NCBI GenBank assembly: GCA_017642335.1
Contig: JAGCPF010000001.1
Span: forward strand, 62,001 to 126,000
Origin: Fibrobacter sp.
GTDB taxonomy: Bacteria > Fibrobacterota > Fibrobacteria > Fibrobacterales > Fibrobacteraceae
Direction of reading: 5' to 3'
DNA length: 64,000 nucleotides
This document shows positions 8,825-18,105 of the stretch, one piece after another. The position numbers were made by a program, and so were the translations under genes. The first letter of the stretch is position 1; every line of letters starts with the position of its first letter. Below the pieces are notes generated by a model. That model was not told where the DNA came from. It saw only the letters and a list, made by a program, of their open reading frames with translations, and made no database searches.

Positions 8825-9934
8825 ATGCATTTTGACGATTACAGTATCGAGAAGCTTCTCCGGCAGGCCGAATCGGAGAACGTGTTCCACAAGGCGGTCG
8901 CGGGGTTCATCTTGCCCGACGGGTCGGTACGCACCGTGGCGCTCAACACCCCCGAAAACACCGTGTTCGACATCGCTAGCCTTACCAAGGTATGCCCCAC
9001 GTCGACGCTTGCGCTATCGTACATTCTCGAAGGCAAGCTCGGCATCGATACAAAGGTCGTCGACTTCATACCGGAATTGCAGACAAACTACCGCGAAGAC
9101 ATCCGCATTTTCCACCTGCTCACGCACAGCCTCGATTACCGCGTACCGATGAAGACGCTTAGGACGCTGAGCCCCGAGGGAATCCTGAATGCGCTGTACA
9201 CGTACCAGTTCGCAAAGGCGCCCGGCGAAGATTTCAACTACGGGAACCCGGCAAGCGTGCTCCTGGGAATCATACTGCAGCGGCTGGCGGGCGCGGACCT
9301 GCAGCAGCAGGGCCGGGAGCGGTTCTTTGAACCGCTCGGCATGAAGCGCAGCGGCTGGGACCCGCTCACGCGCGACTGGAACCCCGTCGCGAAAGGGGAA
9401 ATCGCTCCCACCGAAATCTGCAGCTTCAGGGCCCGCGAGATCCAGGGCGAAATCCACGACGAGAGCGCCTGGGTGCTGCGCCAGCTTTTCCCGGTCGGCA
9501 GCGCCGGCATGTTCAGCAGCGTGCCCGACCTGCTCAAGTTCGTGCAGATGGTGCTGAACGACGGGACGGCCACGGATTCCGACGGCAGGGCCATGCAGGT
9601 CGCGCCGAAGGGAATCCTCGAGATGGTCAGCGAGAACGCCTTTGCCCGCGAAGATGCCGCAAGGTTCATGCCCGCGGGCGCCACCGCCGCGGAGGGCGCC
9701 TGCACAGCCTTGGGCTGGGAACTTGCCCAGGGCAAGTTCATGGGGTCGCGCGTGTCGCCCCGTGCCTTCGGCAAGACGGGCTTCACCGGCGCAAGCATCG
9801 TCTGCGACCCCATCGCAGGCGCCGCCGTTGTCCTGCTCAGCGACTTTACCTACCCGCACCGCGAACCCAACGCCGACCGCATCCACGCCTTCCGCGCATG
9901 CCTCGCCGACGCATTTTTTGGGAATCTAGGGTAG
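8825..9934 (+). CDS. Serine hydrolase, beta-lactamase/class C PBP-like
   Basis: This 369-residue protein has the three motifs of the serine beta-lactamase fold: Ser52-x-x-Lys55 in IASLTKV, a Tyr-x-Asn motif in FNYGNPAS near residue 138, and KTG in FGKTGFTGAS near residue 318. No signal peptide is visible, so it is probably cytoplasmic and more like the EstB-type esterases or peptidases than a resistance enzyme. Its GC content is high compared with the accessory locus downstream. The substrate is unknown. Confidence 0.88.
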   Translation: MHFDDYSIEKLLRQAESENVFHKAVAGFILPDGSVRTVALNTPENTVFDIASLTKVCPTSTLALSYILEGKLGIDTKVVDFIPELQTNYREDIRIFHLLTHSLDYRVPMKTLRTLSPEGILNALYTYQFAKAPGEDFNYGNPASVLLGIILQRLAGADLQQQGRERFFEPLGMKRSGWDPLTRDWNPVAKGEIAPTEICSFRAREIQGEIHDESAWVLRQLFPVGSAGMFSSVPDLLKFVQMVLNDGTATDSDGRAMQVAPKGILEMVSENAFAREDAARFMPAGATAAEGACTALGWELAQGKFMGSRVSPRAFGKTGFTGASIVCDPIAGAAVVLLSDFTYPHREPNADRIHAFRACLADAFFGNLG

Positions 9935-9948
9935 CCCCCGCAGGAAAA

Positions 9949-10584
9949 TCATTTTTCATAGCAGAATTCTTTTTTTAGCGTAGATTTTGAAGCAAAACAA
10001 AATCCATCATGACATTTATCCAACGTCCATGGCTTAGATAGGCCATAGCCCCTGTAATACGCGTTCATTGTGGAATTCGAGTAACTATTCCATCGCGCCG
10101 CATCTTCTTCAGACATTATGTTGTAATGATTTCCCACCTGAATTAAAAAATCGGGCTCAACATTTTTTTTACCATTGTTTGTATGAACATATATATCAAG
10201 TCTTGATGAATCAATATCTCTTTTTTCTCTTTCGTCTATAAGGCATTCATATATTCTCCATATAGGGTAATCTTCAGACAACACACATTCTTTATCATAC
10301 GTCAAACTGCTAAAAAAATCATCGGCCTCAGAAATTCTACATAACACACCAAACATTCGCATTCCCTTTTCACAGTTTAGACACTCAAGCCCATCAAAAT
10401 TAGCCTCCTCTATGCAGACTTGTTCACCATTCAAATAAAATTGAACACTGTCGATATCGGATGTGGACATAAAGTTTATCCTGAGATACGGAAAACATTC
10501 GCTTTCGCCCCCTTCATTTAATTTAAAGCAACCAAAAAGGACCAAAAGCACCGCAATAAAAAAAGTGAGCAAAACTTTATGCAT
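9949..10584 (-). CDS. Lipoprotein of unknown function, copy 1
   Basis: The N-terminus MHKVLLTFFIAVLLVLFGC is a lipoprotein signal with Cys19 as the lipidation site. The mature part has several Cys pairs and no recognised domain. It starts 3 nt after the stop of the peptidase-like gene, so the two form one transcription unit. A second copy lies at 14397-15032: the first 57 or so residues are almost identical and the rest is only about half identical. Its position directly after a secreted peptidase-like gene suggests a partner, inhibitor or immunity role, which is inference. Confidence 0.8.
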   Translation of the reverse strand: MHKVLLTFFIAVLLVLFGCFKLNEGGESECFPYLRINFMSTSDIDSVQFYLNGEQVCIEEANFDGLECLNCEKGMRMFGVLCRISEADDFFSSLTYDKECVLSEDYPIWRIYECLIDEREKRDIDSSRLDIYVHTNNGKKNVEPDFLIQVGNHYNIMSEEDAARWNSYSNSTMNAYYRGYGLSKPWTLDKCHDGFCFASKSTLKKEFCYEK

Positions 10585-10591
10585 GCGCTAC
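10418..10591 (-). repeat. 174-bp repeat at lipoprotein 5' end, copy 1
   Basis: This is near identical (about 3 differences) to 14866-15039. It covers nine bases upstream of the ATG and the first 55 or so codons, and it stops abruptly in both directions. The sharp edges suggest gene conversion or recombination rather than selection on the protein alone. Confidence 0.9.
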
Positions 10592-13500
10592 ACTCCCAAA
10601 AAATTTACCGAATAGTCCAAAACTCGTAATCCCCCCCTCTTTGCCACGACTCCGTTCACTTGAGCTGGAATGAACGGGACCCATGTGACCGTTGTGTACT
10701 GATGAACTACAATACTCTTGGCAAATATCGACCCATAAAAATTCTTGCCCGCCTGTCCTACAACGACCTCTGCATTCGGTGCTATAATCGTTCCAGCAAA
10801 GTCAGTCTGTATAAAGACTGTATTGGTTCCATAATAATAGACCATAATATGTTGTGCCGCCGATATCATATCGCTAGTCATGACTGTTCCATTCCACTGG
10901 AAATCATTGCCTACATGGAACACTACACTACCTGCAGCAGGGGGATATAACATCGCATCCCGTTGGAAAGTCAAAGAACTCGCAACAAAATTCCCCGTAG
11001 TGTTAATATTCAGCACAGAACCCGAATTGAAGTTGAAAGCCACGCTATTCGCTCCCGCTCCAAAAACGTTAGAAAGAACAGATTCTCCCGAATTTACAAT
11101 CCGCTGTCGATACGTCGAAAAGTCAACCGTTGCTGATACGTTTTCAAGCGCGGGTCTGTAGAACAGGTCCGAAAAGTCCTTCAAGTGCGACACGTTCTCA
11201 ACAATCGCCCCTGTAACGGTCGTTGTCGGACTCTGTTCGATTACAGAACCCGCTGTTTCAAGATTCCCATGTACCTGTGCATTATCACGCAAAAAAACAG
11301 CCTTGGTTGAATAGATATTGCCCGCCTTGGCGCCGACTCCTAAACTAACGCCATAGGGCCAGTCAAAGTCTTCGCCGTACGATGCAACCGGACAATAGGT
11401 ATTATCAAGGGAAACACAACTAACCATATCATTCAACATAAGACGTTCCTTAGCAAGAAGCGCAAGCGAGTAATCCCAGCATTTGGGTAACTCTCCGTCA
11501 GGATGTCTAGAAGCATCGAATCTTTCGCAATTGTGAACAGGATTATCTTTTAAATAAGCTTCCTCTTGAAGATCACAATAGCCATCGCCATCAGAATCAT
11601 TGTCGATGGCGGCATGCAAGCTATCCCCGTCAAAATCCGACTGTATTATATAGGATAGCTGTGCTTCGCTTATCGTATGGATAACAGGTTGGTTATTTGA
11701 ATCGGTCGTCGTGAATACATATGGCATATAAACGCCACTATACGTTTCGCACATTTTGTAATCATAAATTTCCTGGTAATCATTGATTCCATCCATATCT
11801 GTATCCCGATTATTGGGGTCCGTTCCGAAACGTTCTCGTTCGTCAAAATCTACGACACCGTCATTATCATTATCTTCAAAGATGCTCGTATTTGAATTTC
11901 GTCCATGCGCCACGAGAGGCGGGATATAATAAGAAAAGAACATGTCACCGCTTAGATTTTTCCCTTTTTCTTTTTCACAGAGGTTCCTTACAAAATCGAT
12001 TAGTTGCCCTATCCCGTTGGCAATAAACTGCGCAATGATATCCATCCCTAAAAATGAAAGATTGCAATAATACCGCCATTCGCTTTTACCCATGTTGTCC
12101 GTATTCAGCAAATGGATAAGCACATTGCCATCACTATTAATTCTATATCCGTCCAAAACCATTGCATGACCACCATCTGCACCGCCATTAAGTTGCGAGA
12201 CTCCCATCACATTTCCCGATTCTATTGTACTAATGATGGCATGGAGATTAGGCGTGCCCAAAGACCAACCTTCAACGGACGTATTTGCTAAAAAATGCAT
12301 AGTGGGAAAAGTTGCAGTCCAGTCACCGGCAACAGGCAAAATGCCTCTTGAGCGGAAAGTATCAACAAGTAATATATATGCAGCTTGATCAAAAAGATCA
12401 AGGTCAAGAGCGTAGTTCACCGCCTGCATGCTTTCAATCGGATTGCTTGACGACGTGTCATGGAAACCGCCGCGGACATTGTAAAGGATTTCGTCGGAAG
12501 AAAGATTTCCGCCATAATAGTGATTTATCATCTGAGCCATCGTCAGCCAACAACGATTGTGTACTGCATAGTTTATGATGTTATTTTTGTCTAACTTTGG
12601 GAAAATTTTATTCCAACTTGCCGAATCAAAGCCAACCGTCCAATTTTCAGCCAGCATTCTTGTATCCTTCATCGCACAAAAAACATTGGGACCAAAACAT
12701 GGATCTAAAAAATAAACATCTAAATCCTTCGGAACAGCAGTGTAAACATAATCTTTATTGTACGATTTACTCAATTCACTCATATTTTTCGGCACGGCAT
12801 TCAATCTCCCGTGCAATGAATCCGTATGGACAAAAACCTGAATGACACCGAACGGATTGACTTGATCTTTCAAGTATGACTCCGCTTTGTCCCAAGTCAT
12901 ATTCCCAGAAACAACATCACATGCAGCAGCAACTGATGGCAGGTTGAATTCAACAACCCTTGTAAACGATGTTTTCGCCCAATTTTTCCATTTTTTAGGA
13001 AAGAAATGCATTACAGGAAGACCGTTCTCGCCGCCCATCCCAGAAGTTGCATCATTTCCCGTTATAATGTAATACACTGTTCCTTCCTCATTCTCGCTCA
13101 TTGGAACCTCAACGAGCGGTTCCACAAGCCAAACATAACTACCAGGAGGAAGAGCGGGTATTTTCAACGACGTGCGAGTCGTGAACATGGAAACAGTCGT
13201 ATCAACAAATATCACAGAGTCTCCCAGCAAAGAACCCCTTAAAATAATCAGATGATACCGGTTCACATCTTCGACAGGGCTCCACTCGAGACTCAACGAA
13301 TCAATGTCGTTTTCATCATACCGCATAAGCGGCGGAGTCCAAATCACGGGAACGGGATTTTCGCCCGGTTCCTCCCATGCATGGTAAAATTTCCAGTTTC
13401 CTATGCGGCGGGCATCCATGTATAACCCCGTAGAATCCCTCTGGAGCGCCAGGCGCTGTCCCGCAGCCAAGCCCTGGTTGAATCCCATGTCAAAATCAGC

Positions 13501-13860
13501 CTTGACAAAAGCATCCGTTGATTCCCAAAGATTCTTCGCCACCGCGGCCGAAGCCCCAGTCGGCTTCCAGCCATAGGCAAAATACGCAAGAAGTTCACCA
13601 TTGCACTCTACACGCAACTCACCTCGACGTTCAACGGTATCCTGAGTCAGCATGTAGCCGTGCCAGATTCTCTGCCCCAACGAATCCACCAAGACATTGC
13701 CAAAATTCACAGAAACAGAATAACCATCCCCATTTTTTATCGTTACCGCAGAAAGAGCATTATTCGATTGTCCAAGGAATTGCAGCGAGACGGAATCACT
13801 CCAGACTTCGACAAACTGGACCTCTGGACAACCCGCTTGAGTCCCACTACCGGATGTCAC
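10588..13860 (-). CDS. Cysteine-peptidase-like, TSP3-repeat, anchor-A-like surface protein (main part)
   Basis: This is the downstream part of a gene whose first exon-like piece is 13876-14244; both are in one frame, separated by a TAA at 13876-13878. Visible parts in order: a beta-rich N-terminal region; a papain/C39-like region with Cys in NRCWLTMAQMINHYYGG (near residue 436), His in DGGHAMVLDGY and Asn/Asp in LLNTDNMG; calcium-binding type 3 repeats (DNDNDGVVDFDERE, DTDMDGINDYQE); and a C-terminal choice-of-anchor-A-like beta domain with FHVGNDFQWNG and GTIIAPNAEVVVG. The intact paralogue at 56556-59828 shares this order. AGGAGG lies 8 nt before the GTG at 13860, so restart is possible, but the product would lack a signal peptide. 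Confidence 0.75.
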   Translation of the reverse strand: MTSGSGTQAGCPEVQFVEVWSDSVSLQFLGQSNNALSAVTIKNGDGYSVSVNFGNVLVDSLGQRIWHGYMLTQDTVERRGELRVECNGELLAYFAYGWKPTGASAAVAKNLWESTDAFVKADFDMGFNQGLAAGQRLALQRDSTGLYMDARRIGNWKFYHAWEEPGENPVPVIWTPPLMRYDENDIDSLSLEWSPVEDVNRYHLIILRGSLLGDSVIFVDTTVSMFTTRTSLKIPALPPGSYVWLVEPLVEVPMSENEEGTVYYIITGNDATSGMGGENGLPVMHFFPKKWKNWAKTSFTRVVEFNLPSVAAACDVVSGNMTWDKAESYLKDQVNPFGVIQVFVHTDSLHGRLNAVPKNMSELSKSYNKDYVYTAVPKDLDVYFLDPCFGPNVFCAMKDTRMLAENWTVGFDSASWNKIFPKLDKNNIINYAVHNRCWLTMAQMINHYYGGNLSSDEILYNVRGGFHDTSSSNPIESMQAVNYALDLDLFDQAAYILLVDTFRSRGILPVAGDWTATFPTMHFLANTSVEGWSLGTPNLHAIISTIESGNVMGVSQLNGGADGGHAMVLDGYRINSDGNVLIHLLNTDNMGKSEWRYYCNLSFLGMDIIAQFIANGIGQLIDFVRNLCEKEKGKNLSGDMFFSYYIPPLVAHGRNSNTSIFEDNDNDGVVDFDERERFGTDPNNRDTDMDGINDYQEIYDYKMCETYSGVYMPYVFTTTDSNNQPVIHTISEAQLSYIIQSDFDGDSLHAAIDNDSDGDGYCDLQEEAYLKDNPVHNCERFDASRHPDGELPKCWDYSLALLAKERLMLNDMVSCVSLDNTYCPVASYGEDFDWPYGVSLGVGAKAGNIYSTKAVFLRDNAQVHGNLETAGSVIEQSPTTTVTGAIVENVSHLKDFSDLFYRPALENVSATVDFSTYRQRIVNSGESVLSNVFGAGANSVAFNFNSGSVLNINTTGNFVASSLTFQRDAMLYPPAAGSVVFHVGNDFQWNGTVMTSDMISAAQHIMVYYYGTNTVFIQTDFAGTIIAPNAEVVVGQAGKNFYGSIFAKSIVVHQYTTVTWVPFIPAQVNGVVAKRGGLRVLDYSVNFLGV

Positions 13861-13875
13861 CGAAGCCCCTCCTGA

Positions 13876-14244
13876 TTAAACATCAACGTTATTCGCTATA
13901 GAAAAAGACGCCGTTCCTCCCAAAACATCCCCTGGATTCAGCACTGCATTAGGAAAAGAAATAACTAGGGTCGCATTGGAAGAGCCTTCAAAAATCCAAC
14001 TGGCAGTTCCTCCCGAAAGGTAATACAAATCCGGATTGGCAATGCTGGACGTTTTTTGAACAACATGATAACGAAGTTCCACACCATGTAAAGTGCTGCT
14101 GGAATTATTTTCCACCCTGAAACGCAAAACAGTCTGATTAGTCTGGAAAAACTGCTCGTCTAGGGTATAAACCGAAACAGCGTTTGCCAAACTTACCGTC
14201 GTAAGCAATGCCATTACTAGGAAAATTTGTTGTAAAAATTTCAT
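13876..14244 (-). CDS. N-terminal piece of the split peptidase-like protein
   Basis: The 122 residues comprise a signal peptide (MKFLQQIFLVMALLTTVSLA) and a cellulose-binding-module-3-like beta domain (LRFRVENNSSSTLHGVELRYHV). The same arrangement opens the intact paralogue (LRLRVVNNSGRQYNGIQVKYYL). The TAA after NNVDV is in the same frame as the next ORF, six codons before its GTG. Either a nonsense mutation has cut one gene in two, or the stop is read through or a sequence error. The RBS GAGGTGC precedes the ATG. Confidence 0.75.
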   Translation of the reverse strand: MKFLQQIFLVMALLTTVSLANAVSVYTLDEQFFQTNQTVLRFRVENNSSSTLHGVELRYHVVQKTSSIANPDLYYLSGGTASWIFEGSSNATLVISFPNAVLNPGDVLGGTASFSIANNVDV

Positions 14245-14396
14245 GTTGCACCTCTATCCATCCGCAACACCTACATAAAAAATACCCCCCAGCAAACGAT
14301 GTTGCGGTAATTTTTGTGTAAAATCGTGTTGACGGAGTTATTCGGCACCCAACAGCCGTCTAAACACCCCATAAGCGTTGAAACCTGCTCTCGTTT

Positions 14397-15032
14397 TTAT
14401 TTGTCGTAGCAGAATTCTTTTCTCGCCATAGGCTTTGATGCAACACAATAACCATCAAAGCATTCTATTCTTTTCCATGATTCTGAGGGACCATAGTAAT
14501 CAAAATAGGCTCTCATAGAAACCTTTGTATAACTATACCAATGTACCGTGTCTTGTTCCGAAATTACATTATAATGGAATCCTGTCCGAATTGAATTATT
14601 AGATTCAATACTTGTCATCCCCTTTTTTGAATAAACCTGTATATTAAGCTGAGACGAATCTATATCATTTTTTTCTTTTTCATCTATAAAACATTCATAT
14701 GTTTTCCATATAGGAAAATCATCCGACAGAATACAATTTTCATCAACAGCCAATGTACTAAAAAAAGAATCAGCAGCAGACGTTCTACATATTACATCAT
14801 ACAGAAGCATTCCCTTTTCACAATTTAAACACTTATACCGATCCAAAACAGCCTGTTCAATACAAACTTGTTCACCATTCAAATAAAACTGTACACTGTC
14901 GATATCGGATGTGGACATAAAGTTTATCCTGAGATACGGAAAACATTCGCTTTCGCCCCCTTCATTTAATTTAAAGCAACCGAAAAGGACCAAAAGCACC
15001 GCAATAAAAAAAGTGAGCAAAACTTTATGCAT
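14397..15032 (-). CDS. Lipoprotein of unknown function, copy 2
   Basis: This is a paralogue of the lipoprotein at 9949-10584, with the same signal and lipobox (LFGC) and near-identical first 57 residues; the remainder keeps cysteine positions and the ending KEFCYDK but differs at about half the sites. AAGGAGG is 8 nt before the ATG and sits inside the T-rich tail of the terminator after the dksA-like gene. It lies upstream of the split peptidase-like gene, so it is an extra copy of that gene's downstream neighbour. Confidence 0.8.
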   Translation of the reverse strand: MHKVLLTFFIAVLLVLFGCFKLNEGGESECFPYLRINFMSTSDIDSVQFYLNGEQVCIEQAVLDRYKCLNCEKGMLLYDVICRTSAADSFFSTLAVDENCILSDDFPIWKTYECFIDEKEKNDIDSSQLNIQVYSKKGMTSIESNNSIRTGFHYNVISEQDTVHWYSYTKVSMRAYFDYYGPSESWKRIECFDGYCVASKPMARKEFCYDK

Positions 15033-15039
15033 GCGCTAC
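14866..15039 (-). repeat. 174-bp repeat at lipoprotein 5' end, copy 2
   Basis: This matches 10418-10591 with about three differences. The match ends at the GCTAC nine bases from the start codon; beyond it copy 1 enters the stop region of the peptidase-like gene, while copy 2 enters the terminator of the dksA-like gene. Confidence 0.9.
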
Positions 15040-15044
15040 CTCCT

Positions 15045-15076
15045 TGCAAAATAAGCCCAGAACTTAATCTGGGCTC
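15045..15076 (-). terminator. Terminator after the dksA-like gene
   Basis: On the minus strand AGCCCAGA pairs with TCTGGGCT across a 6-nt loop, followed by TATTTTGC. It begins 37 nt after the dksA-like stop. The weak T tract may allow some read-through into lipoprotein copy 2. Confidence 0.7.
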
Positions 15077-15112
15077 GTGCAAATGCCTGCTGAAAACTAG
15101 CGGAAGAAAAGA

Positions 15113-15586
15113 CTAGCGGCCGGCGTTCTTGCGCATCATTTCTTTGCGCTGCTCTTCGGCAAAGAGCTTCGCCATCTCGATGCGGTTGTTTTCCTGTTCC
15201 TTCTTCTTGGTCTCTTCCTTGCAGTTCACGCACTTGGTCGCCGTCGGGACCGCGATGAGGCGGGCCTTCGGGATGAGTTCCTGGCAAACCTTGCACACGC
15301 CGAAGGTGCCCTTGCGGATGCGCGTGAGCGCCTCCTCGAGGTACACGAGGTACTTGCCTTCGCGGGCGGCGAGGGAGAAGTTGGTTTCGAGGGAGTTGTA
15401 ATCCGTGGCGGAATCGGCGCTGTCAGAATCGGCACCGTCGCCGGCCTGGGCCTTCTGACCCTGGAACACGTTGGCCTTTTCGGACTCGCTCTGGGCAGTC
15501 ACCAACTGGCGGCGCTTTTCCAGCAGCATCTCCTCAAAAAACTTGAGATCGGCATCGCTCATTCTTGCGGGTTTTTTCTCGGCCAT
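15113..15586 (-). CDS. DksA/TraR family zinc-finger regulator
   Basis: DksA-type proteins bind the RNA polymerase secondary channel and, with ppGpp, adjust transcription initiation. This 157-residue protein has a long N-terminal helix region, a DSADSA stretch that fits the DxxDxA coiled-coil-tip motif, and a C4 zinc finger: CKVC, then 17 residues, then CVNC. The C-terminus is a charged helix. The ATG follows AAGGAG. Whether it acts as true DksA or as another family member cannot be told from sequence. Confidence 0.88.
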   Translation of the reverse strand: MAEKKPARMSDADLKFFEEMLLEKRRQLVTAQSESEKANVFQGQKAQAGDGADSDSADSATDYNSLETNFSLAAREGKYLVYLEEALTRIRKGTFGVCKVCQELIPKARLIAVPTATKCVNCKEETKKKEQENNRIEMAKLFAEEQRKEMMRKNAGR

Positions 15587-15684
15587 ATTATGTACTCCTT
15601 CTAGTAGATTGGGACGCGTTGCACCTGGGGTGCTCGTTGTCGTTGTAATCTATCCTTTTTGTTTACAAAAAGCAACACCCAATG

Positions 15685-16605
15685 TTAAAAAATATCCACA
15701 TTCAGTTTGAGGCCCTGCTTCTTCAAGTCCTCGATTAGGGCGTCAATATCGGCCGCCGTACGGTCCAACTCCTGCGACAACTTGCCTTTTTCGGCTAAAA
15801 ACAGCCCAATCGTGTTGTCGTCGGCCTCGACTTTCTTCGCAAGTTCGTCCGCAAGGCCCTGCATGGCCTTCGTCTTCTCGAGGAGTTCCTTGACCCGCGA
15901 AAGCATCTGTTTCGCCCTCTCGGCGGACTCCCCGCCCCTAGAAGCAATCCCATCCAGTTCGGAATTTACCCTGGCAAGGAGGTCGCTGCAGTCACCCATA
16001 AGGCTGTCAAAACTGGACCTCCACCCTTTGACGCGGGCAGAAACGGTGGATGCGAGACGGTTGGCCTTCCTGCCCACGCGCATGAGTTGCTCGTCCATCG
16101 GCTGGATAACGGTACTGTCGGTCGCCTCGAGTTCCTCGCGAATCTCGCGGATGCCGGAGAGAATCTCGCGCAGGCTCTTGGTGACGCCCGAAGCGCCCTC
16201 CTCGTACATGCCCTTCACGGTATCGCCGTCGGCCACGTATTCCCGACCGTCACCCGAGAGCACGTTGAGCTCGCGCTCGCCCATGAGCCCTGCTGTGATG
16301 AGCCTGAACTGCGAGTTCTTGGGAATCTTCGTGCTGGCAAGCACCTCCGCCGTGACGTAGACAGCGTCTTCGGCCAGTTCCACTTTAAGCACCTGGCCGC
16401 AACCTATACCGCGGACAGAGACCCTGTTACCCGGCTTGAGCGTACCAATCTTTTCGAAGCTCACGACAAAGACCATGCGCTGGTGATACGGGCTGGACGG
16501 GTGATAAAGGAACCACGCGGCGCAAATCGCAACCAGCAACGTCACGGCAATGCAAAAGGGGATAATGTTCCGCCTTATCTTGTAAACAACATTATTCATC
16601 ATCAT
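15685..16605 (-). CDS. MlaD/MCE family protein
   Basis: MCE proteins bind lipids in the periplasm as part of ABC lipid-transport systems. One N-terminal membrane helix (residues about 15-33) is followed by an MCE domain with VSVRGIGCGQVLKVEL and LMGERELNVLSG. The C-terminal half is a long coiled coil with regular heptads. No Mla ATPase or permease is next to it. Its start overlaps the hprK stop by four bases (ATGA), so it is translationally coupled to hprK. Confidence 0.85.
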   Translation of the reverse strand: MMMNNVVYKIRRNIIPFCIAVTLLVAICAAWFLYHPSSPYHQRMVFVVSFEKIGTLKPGNRVSVRGIGCGQVLKVELAEDAVYVTAEVLASTKIPKNSQFRLITAGLMGERELNVLSGDGREYVADGDTVKGMYEEGASGVTKSLREILSGIREIREELEATDSTVIQPMDEQLMRVGRKANRLASTVSARVKGWRSSFDSLMGDCSDLLARVNSELDGIASRGGESAERAKQMLSRVKELLEKTKAMQGLADELAKKVEADDNTIGLFLAEKGKLSQELDRTAADIDALIEDLKKQGLKLNVDIF

Positions 16606-17633
16606 TCATACGGAGACCAGTGCTGCGGGTCGACCTGCAACAGGTCGTCGGAGTATTCGCCCTTCGCCTTGGCCTTGATCTTCTGCATCAATGTCTCGTT
16701 GAAGTCCTGGGCCACGTTCTGCCCGTTCATCTTCATCAGCGCGTTCATCGCGATGACTTCGGAAATCACGGTCAGGTTCTTGCCCGGAGCCACAGGGATA
16801 ATGACCTTCGGGATGGAGACTCCCATGATGGATTCCTGCAGTTCGTTCAGGCCCGTGCGGTCGTAGCTCACGTCCTGCCTCCAGGGCTGGAGTTCCACGA
16901 TGACCTCGATCTTTTTCACCTTGCGGATGGCATGGATGCCGAACATCGAGCGGATGTCGAGGATGCCCACGCCGCGGATTTCCATGTGGTGCCGGATAAG
17001 CGGGTCGGGGCGCCCCACGATGCAGTTGCCCACATGGCTGATATGCACGACGTCGTCGGCGACCATGCGGTGTCCGCTCTCGACAAGGTCCAGCACGCAC
17101 TCGGACTTGCCCACGTTGCTGTCGCCCACGTAGAGCATGCCGATACCGTAAACGTCAACCAGGCTCCCGTGAATAATCGCATGCGGTGCGAAGTATTCTT
17201 CCAGGATGCGCTGGGAAAGCTTGTTGAACTCGTAGGTGTGGAGCGTCGTAAAGAACAGCGGAATGTGCAGCTTGAGGCACATCTCGCGGAGTTCCTTGTG
17301 CGGCGTCTGGTCGTGAGTCACCACCCACATCGGGGCGTGGAACACGGAGAGCCGTTCGAAAACCTTCTGGCGGGCTTCCGGACCGATGGATTCCAAGTAG
17401 TTCCATTCGGTATGGCCGACCACCTGTATCTGCTGCGAACTGTACACGGCGGTATAACCCGCCATGGCAAGACCCGGACGATGAATGCCGCTCTCGGCGA
17501 TGTACGAGGCGAGATCCTCCTCGGGAGAGCACAGCACCATCTGCAAGTCCTTGCCGTAATGGCAAAAAAAGTCCCGCACCGAGAGTTTTTCCCGGTGCAG
17601 GATCTTGAGATCTTTCAGTTTTGCGTCAGCCAC
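16602..17633 (-). CDS. hprK: HPr kinase/phosphorylase
   Basis: HprK phosphorylates or dephosphorylates Ser46 of HPr and links sugar status to gene control; in Gram-negatives it often sits near rpoN. The Walker A motif is GDSNVGKSE near residue 172, followed by ADDVVHI and the family signature MEIRGVGILDIR. The N-terminal domain (about residues 1-140) has the usual HprK fold length. It follows hpf by three bases and overlaps the MlaD-like gene. No HPr gene is seen in the window. Confidence 0.94.
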   Translation of the reverse strand: MADAKLKDLKILHREKLSVRDFFCHYGKDLQMVLCSPEEDLASYIAESGIHRPGLAMAGYTAVYSSQQIQVVGHTEWNYLESIGPEARQKVFERLSVFHAPMWVVTHDQTPHKELREMCLKLHIPLFFTTLHTYEFNKLSQRILEEYFAPHAIIHGSLVDVYGIGMLYVGDSNVGKSECVLDLVESGHRMVADDVVHISHVGNCIVGRPDPLIRHHMEIRGVGILDIRSMFGIHAIRKVKKIEVIVELQPWRQDVSYDRTGLNELQESIMGVSIPKVIIPVAPGKNLTVISEVIAMNALMKMNGQNVAQDFNETLMQKIKAKAKGEYSDDLLQVDPQHWSPYE

Positions 17634-17636
17634 AGA

Positions 17637-17954
17637 CTAAGCCAAATCGGAAAGCGGCTGTGCGCGGTGGTCGTTCTGCTTGTCGTTTGCCTTCTTCAGC
17701 TGAATCTTGGCGCGTTCGAGAGCGACATCCACTGCCTTGCCCATGTTCTCTTCGTCGGCGGAAGCCACAACGACGGAACCAGTGATGTTGATGGAGATTT
17801 CGCAATGGCGCAGATGTTCAACTTCATGGTCAAGAATGACGGAGGCACTGGTAATGTTCGGGTAAAAGCGGGCAAGTTTATCCATTTCTTCCTGGATACG
17901 GTCCTGAAGACCGGCAGACGCATTAAAATGACGAGCAGAAATATTGATATCCAT
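17637..17954 (-). CDS. hpf: Ribosome hibernation-promoting factor, short form
   Basis: HPF/RaiA proteins bind the 30S subunit and promote ribosome dimerisation or silencing in stationary phase. The 105-residue product starts MDINISARHFNAS and has the beta-alpha-beta pattern with EVEHLRHCEISI and DVALERAKIQL. It lacks the C-terminal dimerisation domain of long HPF. GGAGG precedes the ATG at a good distance. It sits between rpoN and hprK, a common order in Gram-negative bacteria. Confidence 0.92.
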   Translation of the reverse strand: MDINISARHFNASAGLQDRIQEEMDKLARFYPNITSASVILDHEVEHLRHCEISINITGSVVVASADEENMGKAVDVALERAKIQLKKANDKQNDHRAQPLSDLA

Positions 17955-18105
17955 AGTAAAACCTCCGTATGTTATCGTAAGTTATGGCGCGGAAACTCTA
18001 TTTTCGTTCCGCATTAAGAGTATATACATCTTTTTTGGCGAAAAAAACAACCCATTGCCACTTTTTTGTTACAAAAATGCCATCCAAAATAGAATAATGC
18101 CCAAA

